A stretch of DNA of 11,153 nt from contig JAUHWE010000090.1 in assembly GCA_030424825.1 (NCBI GenBank), positions 1 to 11,153 of the forward strand, read 5' to 3'. How positions within the stretch are numbered: position 1 is the first letter of the stretch; every line of letters starts with the position of its first letter. Positions 1 through 6,900 of the stretch are shown here, one piece after another. The position numbers were made by a program, and so were the translations under genes. The DNA comes from Verrucomicrobiia bacterium (GTDB lineage: Bacteria; Verrucomicrobiota; Verrucomicrobiia; Opitutales; Opitutaceae). Under the pieces are notes generated by a model. That model saw nothing but the letters and a program-made list of their open reading frames with translations. It had not been told where the DNA came from and did no database searches.

Positions 1-993
1 GATATTCCAGGTGATGGTCGGCGGATCGAATTCGTCGTTCTGCCAGGCCGGGTCGGCTTCCGTGCCCGAGTTGTTGTCCTCATTGGCTCGTTGAATGGCG
101 GTGACGGGCCGCCAGAGATTGTGAGCGTATTTTGCCTCCCAGCACACAATCGCCCCGTCCGCTTGAGCCAGGCTTAAGAGCGCAAATAGACGGGCGTTGT
201 CCGCCAGTGAGTTGTTTCGGTCACGCGCGATATTGGCCGCGATTTCGTGGAAGTGTCCCGGCGGCATGGCCGTGAAGTTGAAGTCGGACCAGAATCGTGC
301 AATTAGCCCTTGTTCCTCCGTTCGAATATCGCTCTCCAGGCTGCCGATCGCTTTCACTTGATTCAGGGCTTCCGCATATTCTTGGCTATTCAATACAGGA
401 GGGGGCGGGGGCAGAAACGGTTCCAGTTCCGACAGGCAGAATGGGGTCACGTAGCGCCATTGAGGCGTGAGGGGAGGCCGAAAATTCGGCGGCGTGCGAC
501 GCCAGGCACCCGGCGCATCACTGGGAATGTAAGGCACGTCGGTGGACGATCCATCGCCGACGCGATTCTGGAGCGCTATCAGGGCGATCTGTTTTCCTAA
601 TGTTAGTCCATTGGTGGTAGCTGCCGTTTGCGGAGCGGACTCAAGCCAACGGGCGTAGAGTTCGTCGGTTGGCCCGCTAAAGGACGGATAGAGCAATTTC
701 ATGAGCTCGTAAGCGGCTCCCACTGCGGCGGCCTCGGGCGATGTGTCCAAAGGGGTGTCGAGTTCGGAAAGGTAAGGCTGGTGGGTCCGCAGCACGGAAT
801 TTACCGAATCATAAATCGCCGTGTGCATGATCGCCAGGTTGCGGGTGCTGAGGGTTGGGGCGGTGTTGTCCACGCGAATGGCATCAATCATCAATGCATT
901 CCATTCCAGCACGACGTCGGCGCCCGAAGGCTGGGGGGTCGACAACATGAAAGCGAGAATCGCCAATTGGGGAAGCGATGGCCATTTAGTCAT
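1..993 (-). CDS. Vanadium-dependent haloperoxidase / PAP2-type acid phosphatase family protein, N-terminal part (cut by left edge)
   Basis: An open frame of 331 codons runs from an ATG at 993 off the left edge. Residues 1-24 look like a Sec signal peptide (Lys3, hydrophobic stretch about 8-17, small residues to Ala25), so the product is probably exported. Residues 28-65, with a short run of WNALMIDAIR type followed by a HTAIYDSVN-like helix, are typical of vanadium haloperoxidase-related proteins. A segment with FWSDF...PPGHFHEIA lies near 234-251. Lys288 and Arg295-Pro296 form the KX6RP motif that opens the phosphate/vanadate pocket of the PAP2 superfamily; the PSGH and SRX5H motifs would lie beyond the edge. 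The family oxidises halides with peroxide or hydrolyses phosphate esters, and the missing half is needed to choose. A GGAAGG stretch abuts the ATG. An in-frame GTG six codons upstream is an alternative start but would spoil the signal peptide. Family sure, substrate unknown. Confidence 0.85.
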   Translation of the reverse strand, partial: MTKWPSLPQLAILAFMLSTPQPSGADVVLEWNALMIDAIRVDNTAPTLSTRNLAIMHTAIYDSVNSVLRTHQPYLSELDTPLDTSPEAAAVGAAYELMKLLYPSFSGPTDELYARWLESAPQTAATTNGLTLGKQIALIALQNRVGDGSSTDVPYIPSDAPGAWRRTPPNFRPPLTPQWRYVTPFCLSELEPFLPPPPPVLNSQEYAEALNQVKAIGSLESDIRTEEQGLIARFWSDFNFTAMPPGHFHEIAANIARDRNNSLADNARLFALLSLAQADGAIVCWEAKYAHNLWRPVTAIQRANEDNNSGTEADPAWQNDEFDPPTITWNI

Positions 994-1371
994 CCTTCCA
1001 TCCGTTCGCACGAAACATCGAATTTTGAAAGTAATTTTCTTTGGAAGCGGTTAATTTTTCGGGACTTTTCCTCACGGGTCGGTGTGCGTGCCCCGCCGAA
1101 ATACCTGCGATGACTAGTCCGCTCTGAAGCCAAGCCGCTAGGGAAAGATCGATGGGAACTACAGCGTGAAGAACTGCGGCGACAGTGCCAACACCTTCAA
1201 ATACCACGGCAGATGCATTTTCAAAATCCCCATATCCGACTCGCGGATACTAGGCGTATCCAATGGAGGGTCCGCTGCGCAACTTCGAAGACTGACGGGC
1301 CCCAGCCAGCTGTGATATCGCGGCAAAAACGGCAATGCGAAGCTACGGTGAGAAGGTCCCTTTGTTGTTGG
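994..1371. other. Intergenic stretch, no gene recognised
   Basis: This 378-base gap lies between two minus-strand genes. Short open frames exist on both strands, but none shows a domain, a signal peptide or a good ribosome-binding site. The only structure I see is a small perfect hairpin at 1245-1261 (GGATAC, loop TAGGC, GTATCC). It has no T-run, so I do not call it a terminator. The promoter of the haloperoxidase-like gene should lie in 994-1080, where the sequence becomes A+T-rich (1020-1060), but no convincing -35/-10 pair was found. Confidence 0.6.
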
Positions 1372-1845
1372 CTATTTCTTTTCATTGCCAAGCATTGGAA
1401 CTTCGCTTCCCCTATTCACTTTCGCGAGAAGTTCAAGTAGAAGGGGTTTCACCTTATCAGCGGTTTTTCCAAATTTATTCATGTTTGCACCGCCCATTTT
1501 TGCATCATAGGAGACCTCGCCGAGTACGCGACCATCTTCATACAGTGTAGCTTCGAAATAGGTAAGATACATTGCCATGTCCCATTGCCAATTTGCCGTG
1601 TAGGTTAAGTAGTGATTTGCGTCTTCTGGTCGATCTCCTGAGTACTTTTCCGAGTCAAATCCCATGTTTGAAATTTGGGTGACTAATTCATCTACCAGTC
1701 CTTCCATATGGACTCGTTCATTCTCCAAGACGTATATTTTTTTTATGGTAGTTCCAGAATCAACCGGAACAACGTTCTTAGAAATAGCACATCCAGAGAG
1801 GGTGAGCAGTGTTGTGAGTAAGAGGAGGGCTTTAGTGTTTTCCAT
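1372..1845 (-). CDS. Small outer-membrane-type lipoprotein, Sbal_3080-like
   Basis: The 157-residue protein starts with a lipoprotein signal: a short charged N-terminus, a Leu/Thr-rich core and the lipobox LSGC with Cys19 as the lipidation site. Ala at +2 fits export away from the inner membrane. The mature part has a VVPVDSG-like segment after the Cys, an ICxE-like segment (IYVLENERV, about 38-46) and a central YLTYTANWQWD stretch. The sequence that follows reads like strands (MYLTYFEATLYEDG, then VSYDAKMGG), ending in an Asp/Lys helix. From memory this order matches small lipoproteins annotated as Sbal_3080 family, whose function is unknown. The ATG at 1845 has only a weak GAGAGA upstream. 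A related 61-base hairpin spacer separates it from the next upstream gene, and its base composition is A+T-richer than the large cluster. Lipoprotein call strong; family name moderate. Confidence 0.8.
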   Translation of the reverse strand: MENTKALLLLTTLLTLSGCAISKNVVPVDSGTTIKKIYVLENERVHMEGLVDELVTQISNMGFDSEKYSGDRPEDANHYLTYTANWQWDMAMYLTYFEATLYEDGRVLGEVSYDAKMGGANMNKFGKTADKVKPLLLELLAKVNRGSEVPMLGNEKK

Positions 1846-1860
1846 AAATTCTCTCAGGGA

Positions 1861-1921
1861 GCGCTAAGTGTAGGCGCTGGCGATGGAGCGGAATCACCAT
1901 TGCCCGGCACGCCATGTCAGG
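1861..1921 (-). repeat. attC-like imperfect hairpin between the zinc-ribbon and lipoprotein genes
   Basis: The spacer forms a hairpin with arms 1879-1886 and 1897-1904 (7 of 8 paired, 10-base loop). Read on the minus strand it opens with CCTGACATGGCG and ends CTTAGCGC. Its first 24 bases match the spacer at 2207-2267 at about 17 positions, and it overlaps the stop codon of the upstream gene. This resembles an integron attC site, but the right-hand core box (CTTAGCG) departs from GTTRRRY, so it may be decayed or something else. Confidence 0.35.
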
Positions 1922-2198
1922 ATTTTTTGATTAGGTTTAAGATTGTCCCAATGGTTAGTTCGAATGCTGTTTCGATCATCGATTTTTTGCCATCTCGAAT
2001 CTTTCTTTCGTTTTCTTTCCTGTCGATTGCTGCGTTCGACTTTTTCGATTCCTCATCAGACTTTTCTATTTCTTCTTTGTTGAAACGTAGTTCGTCTGGA
2101 ATGACAGATCCGCACCAAGAGCATTTCGTCGAAGTTCGAGAAAACAATGTCTTTGAGCATGACGGGCACTTTGGTGTGTCTTTGTGAGTTGGTTCCAT
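1917..2198 (-). CDS. Small zinc-ribbon protein, function unknown
   Basis: The product has 93 residues. Cys11, Cys14, Cys26 and Cys29 form CPSC-X11-CSWC, a classic short zinc ribbon that should bind one Zn2+. Residues 40-75 are very rich in Glu, Lys and Asp and read as a charged helix, possibly a coiled coil. A short apolar stretch follows (about 76-90, IETAFELTIGTILNLI) with a KKS end, which could be an amphipathic or membrane-touching helix. There is no signal peptide, so it is probably cytoplasmic. The start at 2198 is well supported by AGGAG at 2206-2210 with a 7-base spacer, the best ribosome-binding site in the window; it overlaps the right core of the attC-like spacer. I do not recognise a named family; ribbon-plus-helix proteins of this size occur widely, including as gene cassettes. 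Confidence 0.7.
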   Translation of the reverse strand: MEPTHKDTPKCPSCSKTLFSRTSTKCSWCGSVIPDELRFNKEEIEKSDEESKKSNAAIDRKENERKIRDGKKSMIETAFELTIGTILNLIKKS

Positions 2199-2206
2199 TC
2201 ATTTGC

Positions 2207-2267
2207 TCCTAACGCCGAGTACAGGCGGCGAGCGCTTGCGCTCGTTGCCTGAAACGCCTTTTTAGGC
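2207..2267 (-). repeat. attC-like hairpin between the exported-protein and zinc-ribbon genes
   Basis: On the minus strand the 61 bases begin GCCTAAA (2267-2261) and end GTTAGGA (2213-2207). These are mutually complementary over CCTAA/TTAGG and close to the integron core boxes RYYYAAC and GTTRRRY. Inside are a 5-bp stem (2222-2226 with 2247-2251), a two-base internal mismatch (GG opposite TT) and a 6-bp stem (2229-2234 with 2239-2244) closed by a 4-base loop. The upstream stop codon lies 3 bases before it and the next start codon 8 bases after it, as between integron cassettes. A plain transcription terminator is the main alternative. Confidence 0.45.
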
Positions 2268-2270
2268 ATC

Positions 2271-2975
2271 TTAAATCTGGATGATTCTAGCGTATTTTGT
2301 GCCTTGAGTTACAGGAATGTCTTCGGCCTTGGTTGTCCCGTCGCCCATAATCTCTTCAGAATAGTCCGTCCAAGTTTCAAGATCATTGGAAGTTTGTATT
2401 TTGTATATCGATCTTGGCTCTGTTGCCCATCGAATATGGAGGGCATCGTCGCCAGTCCCGGTAACCAAATCTCCGACAATCTTTATGTCGGGTCGGTCCG
2501 CGACCGACCAAAGCGTAAAAGTCGCAACATCGCTCTGTCCCGTTACTCTAGATAGGAAATATGGAAACGCCATTACTGTAGGGTTTCGATTTCCTGTGAA
2601 GTCGTGGTGAACCTTTACTTCCTCTACTTCATTGTTTTCGCCCAGCGAAGCAGCTACTGTGAAGCGATTGTAGGAATCGTCTCGGCCCTCATAAAGTAAA
2701 TCTCTATCACTGACGTACCTGATAGACTCGACGTATGGAGTATTGCTTCTATCAATTTCCGAAATCAGCTCTCCGGAGCTGTTGTACCAGTATAGTGTGC
2801 TAGAATCGTTCGAATCCCAGGTTGTTAGTGCTACCGATCCATCACTTCCTAATTCGTAAATGTAATTTCCATCAGGATGGTCCTTAGTCCATAATATAGT
2901 CGCGGAAAATGCTGATTGGGCAAATGCGATCAAAAGTATAAATAGCGGTATTGGTTTGAGGTAACGTAATTTCAT
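2271..2975 (-). CDS. Exported protein of unknown function with Verrucomicrobiota-type C-terminal domain
   Basis: The 234-residue product has a clear Sec signal: basic MKLRYLK, hydrophobic core 8-20, and an AFSA cleavage region near residue 25. The mature part (26-180) is rich in Asp, Ser, Asn and Tyr with alternating hydrophobic residues, which suggests a beta-rich, possibly propeller-like fold (YIYELGSDGS, LYWYNSSGELI). Residues 187-234 contain YKIQTSNDLETW followed by a short beta segment. This type of C-terminal module is frequent in secreted Verrucomicrobiota proteins. No catalytic motif is visible. The stop sits just before the attC-like spacer at 2207-2267. The upstream DNA (2976-3060) is very A+T-rich and probably carries its promoter; TTGAAA on the minus strand near 3046-3051 is a possible -35, without a well-spaced -10. 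Exported location fairly sure, role unknown. Confidence 0.75.
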   Translation of the reverse strand: MKLRYLKPIPLFILLIAFAQSAFSATILWTKDHPDGNYIYELGSDGSVALTTWDSNDSSTLYWYNSSGELISEIDRSNTPYVESIRYVSDRDLLYEGRDDSYNRFTVAASLGENNEVEEVKVHHDFTGNRNPTVMAFPYFLSRVTGQSDVATFTLWSVADRPDIKIVGDLVTGTGDDALHIRWATEPRSIYKIQTSNDLETWTDYSEEIMGDGTTKAEDIPVTQGTKYARIIQI

Positions 2976-3232
2976 GGTGTTTTGTTTGAAGAAAATTCTA
3001 TTCGCCTAAAATTATTGATTAAGCATCCGGGAATATAAACAATTTTTCAAGCTTGATTTACGTGGAAACACCTAGTTCTATGGATTCTTAATGATTAAGC
3101 CCTCTGATTCGGGGTGCTTAGTCATCAATGATTCAATACTCATGGATAAGATTCTTCCTGCTGTTAACCGGGAATTTGAAGCCGCTCTCGACCGGGTGGC
3201 AGTTCCCGAAAATCGAAAACCCTTCTTTTGTA

Positions 3233-3512
3233 AGAGAGTGTCCAATAAAGCGTAATATGCGTCGTTTTCGTCCAGATGGGTCTGGGCAAGGCGTGCGCGT
3301 TGCGGGGTATCCATGGAATGGCTATCCCCAATGCGCTCAACGCAGCCCAGGCCCATCTGGGCGGGAACCCCTCTGGGGCAGCGTCCTTTTTAGCTTCTGG
3401 CGGCGTTGCAGACGAGGGCCAAGGCCCTACGGGCATTGGCACCTGGCCTGTGCCTTGCCAAAAGCTAAAAATGCCTGCTGCGACGCGTATTCTGATTTAT
3501 TAGACACTCTCT
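3233..3512. mobile_element. MITE-like non-autonomous element with 32-base terminal inverted repeats
   Basis: The ends 3233-3264 and 3481-3512 are inverted copies of each other with 27 of 32 bases matching, both beginning AGAGAGTGTC. Two further inverted pairs lie inside: 3272-3287 with 3345-3360 (15 of 16), and 3387-3401 with 3457-3471 (14 of 15). The whole 280 bases can therefore fold into two long arms within an outer stem. No transposase reading frame is present, so movement would need a transposase in trans. No target-site duplication is evident next to the ends. A large structured RNA is an alternative, but matching ends favour a mobile element. Confidence 0.7.
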
Positions 3513-3671
3513 CAGTGGCTCAGGTACTTCCTGGATTCTGTGACAAAAACGGCGAGCTTCAAAGCGATTCCTCCAGCATCGAACCCTTTCTTCTGAAGCT
3601 ACTATTCCCTTTGGGATTAAGACCCCGAAGCTCATGACGAGCGTAGCCTGAAAGGCGAAGACTGTTGTCGC

Positions 3672-3703
3672 AGACCCCGGCCTGTCGGCGGCTCCGGGGG
3701 TCT
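3672..3703. terminator. G+C-rich hairpin, possible terminator
   Basis: AGACCCCGG (3672-3680) pairs with CCGGGGGTCT (3694-3703) apart from one bulged G, with a 13-base loop, and is followed on the plus strand by TTTACT. The T-run is short. No plus-strand gene ends just before it, so its role is unclear. On the minus strand it lies about 240 bases beyond the stop of the giant gene. Confidence 0.35.
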
Positions 3704-3887
3704 TTACTGGATCAAGAGCTTCATCGTCTACCTAGAAAAGGGTGACGGGTAGGCTCTGCCACGATTGGGACATTATATATAATTCCAATGCGGTTTTGGT
3801 GACAGAAGATTGTTGTCCAATGGTACTATATATAAAATAGAGTCAAGAGTTGAGAAGACTGATGAGGTGCGTTTATATTTGACTTAC

Positions 3888-3902
3888 GCGATCAGCGATC
3901 GC
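3888..3902 (-). terminator. Perfect 6-bp hairpin after the giant gene, weak terminator candidate
   Basis: GCGATC (3888-3893) and GATCGC (3897-3902) pair perfectly around AGC, about 40 bases beyond the stop codon at 3944-3946 of the minus-strand gene. No T-run follows, so it would be at most a weak or Rho-assisted stop; it may also be chance. Confidence 0.2.
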
Positions 3903-3943
3903 GACCACAGGGTGGATGTTAGCCATTCACTCCTCGGCAATCG

Positions 3944-6900
3944 CTATTTCTTGGCCACCCACTTGGCGGCATTGATCAGGATCTTCCGGTAGTCGGGGTG
4001 GTCGTGGGCCCGTTCGTCGTGGCCGAGGGTGTATCCCACAATACGGGCCTTCGGATGCTGGGTAATCCAGACGGCGGGGTGCCGTTCTCCCGACTTGGCG
4101 CTGACGCTGGTTTCGGCGAGAACACGGATCTTGGCGGCGCCTTCCGGCGGACCGTCCTTGTTCATCATGTAGAGTTCGTCGACCAGTTCGAATTCAGGCG
4201 AGACCCCTTTCATGATCGGGTGGCGCTTGTTGACCACACGCACGCCCATGGGGCCGAGCTTGTCGTGGCCGCGCGTGCCGCCGCCGACAATTTTCATATT
4301 CAGTTCGGGCCAGTCCTTGTATCCATACCAGGTTCCAGGGTGGTGCATGATGACGCCTTTTCCGGCCTCGATGCGGTCCATAAGCGCCTTGCGGTAGGCG
4401 GGCGTATCGAACCCGGCCCGATTGACGCTGATGATGGCGACGTCCGCGTTAGCCAGTTCCTTAGTCGCCTGGGCGACGTCCTCGGTGTAGTGGACCGTGA
4501 GTCCGGCGTCCTCCAAAGTTTTGGAATCCGACTTTCCGAAGAACTCGTGGAACTTGTGGGAAGAGCCGCCGCTGATGATGAGGACCGAGGTCTTGCCTTT
4601 CTCCCAGTTTACGGGAGTGGCAGGGATCGGATCAGGCCATTTGCGCCGATTGAGAATGGGGGCGGGTGTTTTAGGGGCGCTAGCGGCGTTCGCCTGTTCT
4701 CCTGTGGACGGACCTGCCTGAGCGATGATGAACGCGAGCAGATCACGAAGACCTGAGGCTCCCAAGGCTTCGAACCCTTCCGGCATTAAGCTGCGCTGGG
4801 TGTTCTCACGCTTGGCGATATTGGACTTGGCGATTTCCATGACCCCGGTCTGGGTGGCGAGGGTGAGCGTAGCGTCGTTCTCCGTGGAGATGACGCCTAC
4901 GAAGGTTTCCCCATTTTTCGTCGTGATATTATGAGCGGCGTAGTTTGGCTCTAGTACGCGATTGGGATCGATGATTTGGCCAAGGAGCTCGGCCGCTCCG
5001 TGCGAACCGATGCCGTCAAGGGCTGGGCCGACAGCGGCTCCTTCACCCCCTAGTTTGTGGCAGACCACGCAAGCGTTAAAAAGAATCTTCCCTTTGGCGG
5101 GGTCGCCGCCTTTCTCCACTTCGGGCAAGAGCTTGGCGATGAGCTCATCCTTTTCGGCGCTCACCGGCGCGATGCGAGCGAATAGCCGGAAGGCGTCCCG
5201 GGCAGTGCGCCAATCCGGGTGCGTGCGAAGCCGGGCGATGTTGCCCGGCCCGAGTTCTGCCGGAGTAATCTTCCCGTTGTCCATGGCCTTGAGAAGTTCT
5301 TGCGCCCAATTAGGCCGTTTGACGATTTGGTTGAAGGCCTCCATTTTCAGTCCGCCTTCGAGTTTGGAAAACTGGTCGATGAGAGTCTTCCCGAGGTCGT
5401 CACCGTCGACCGAGCCGATGGCGGCTAGAATGCCTGATTTTAGCGAATCGCTTCCGCTTCCCGAAAGCAAGGTAGTCATGGTGGGAAGGATTTTGGCATC
5501 CTTTTTATGGATACTGACCAAACTGCGTGCGATGTTGACGCGTTCTTCGTCGGATACGTTGGAACGCGATAGACTGTTGATCATGGAGGACTTGATGGCG
5601 TTCGTTTGCGATGCCAGCTGTCCTTGGGTGTCCCAGATCAGTGCTAGGGGAAAGGCGAGCACCTGCGTTTCGTCATTGCTGAGCAAGGACGCAAGAGCGG
5701 CTTTCAGGGCGTTGGTCATTCGAGGCGGCTGGGACACGTTTTCAGCGAGGGCTCTCAATACAGCGGCTTGGATGGGCGTGGCTTGTGCGTCGGCAAGTCC
5801 GCAGGCTTTGAGGAGACGTGCGGCATTGGAGGCGGCGTCACCCTGAGACAATGCGGAAGGCGAGAGGGCGGTCGCGAAGGTGATCAGGGAATCGTTGGGA
5901 TCCGTTTTTAGGGCGGCCTCGATCACTTCGATCGCTTGATCCTGCGAGGCGGCTACCAGAGCCGAGAGGGTCCAATCATCCTGGGCCGCTTTCACACGGG
6001 CGACGATCTTGGCAGGGTCTCTTTCTTCGAGGGCGTTGTTATAGGCTCGCACGGCGTCGCTGCCAACAATGCTGGGCTCGGCTCCGTGGAATTCGCGCAA
6101 GAGTCTTTGAGCGGTGCTGCGTATTTGCTCGTTCGGGCTCTTGGCTGCTTTCTCGAGAGCGGCCACGTTGTTGCGGTCCAAAGAAGCGGGCTCGATCGCT
6201 TTCGCCTCCTTGTGCTGCACTTTCCAGATACGGCCGTAGTAGTGGTCCCGGTCAGGGCGAACGGCGGCGTTGGCCGGACCGTGGACCGGGCCACGGGTAT
6301 CGTTGTGGATAACGGCCTGATTGCAAAAATCGACGATATACATGGCGCCGTCGGGGCCGGTCATCACCTCGATCGGACGGAACCACAAGTTGGTGCTGGA
6401 GATGAACTCCTGCTGCTCGCGACCGGCTTCCTTGCTGGCTTTGAAGGATACGCCGTCCTTGACGACATTGAAGTGTCCGATGATGTTCAGAGTGGGCTCG
6501 CTGGTGAAATAACTTTGGTTCCATTTCTTGGGCCAGGCGCCGCCTTCGTAAATCACGGTGCCCGCTCCGGCGGTGTAGCGTCCGACCTGGTCGATCTGCA
6601 CGTAGGCCTGCTGTTCCCATTGCATGGCGGGGAAGGTGCGAGCGCCGGGGAGTAGCCCATTGGTACCAGTGACTCCCGGCAGTTTGCCTTTGGCCAAAAT
6701 GGATTCGGGAAGGACGACATGGACCAGCGGGTTGCCAGTGGTGGGCTGGGTGTAGAAGACCTCGCCCGACATGGTGGTATCCATTCCCCAAGTATTGCCG
6801 TTGCGCATGGCATATTGTTCAAATGCGCTGCCGTCGGGCTTGAAACGCACGACGCCGTTGCCGATCGGGCCAAAATCCTTTTTGCCGTCGCCCGATTTCA

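Larger units (their letters stand above)
2976..3943. other. 968-base stretch without a supported gene
   Basis: It holds, in order: an A+T-rich leader of the minus-strand exported-protein gene (2976-3075), a short imperfect TAAG...CTTA hairpin at 3098-3122, a MITE-like element (3233-3512), a region without recognisable features (3513-3671), a G+C-rich hairpin (3672-3703), and an A+T-rich part (3765-3835). The last contains the 12-base palindrome ATTATATATAAT (3772-3783) and a direct repeat TCCAATG at 3784-3790 and 3816-3822. Open frames here run through the MITE-like element and look like chance. Peptide remnants on the minus strand at 3560-3670 were not recognisable. Confidence 0.6.

Noticed and set aside
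986..1207. 73-residue minus-strand open frame overlapping the haloperoxidase start
   Set aside because: No recognisable domain or ribosome-binding site, and its end overlaps the better supported signal-peptide start in another frame.
1245..1261. Small perfect hairpin considered as terminator of the lipoprotein gene
   Set aside because: It lies about 110 bases past the stop, has only a 6-bp stem and lacks a T-run.
3078..3356. 92-residue minus-strand open frame
   Set aside because: Its first half is MITE-like sequence and the rest shows no family resemblance, so I see no basis for a gene.
3128..3637. 169-residue plus-strand open frame
   Set aside because: It runs straight through both ends of the MITE-like element and has no domain; its composition looks like chance reading of inverted repeats.
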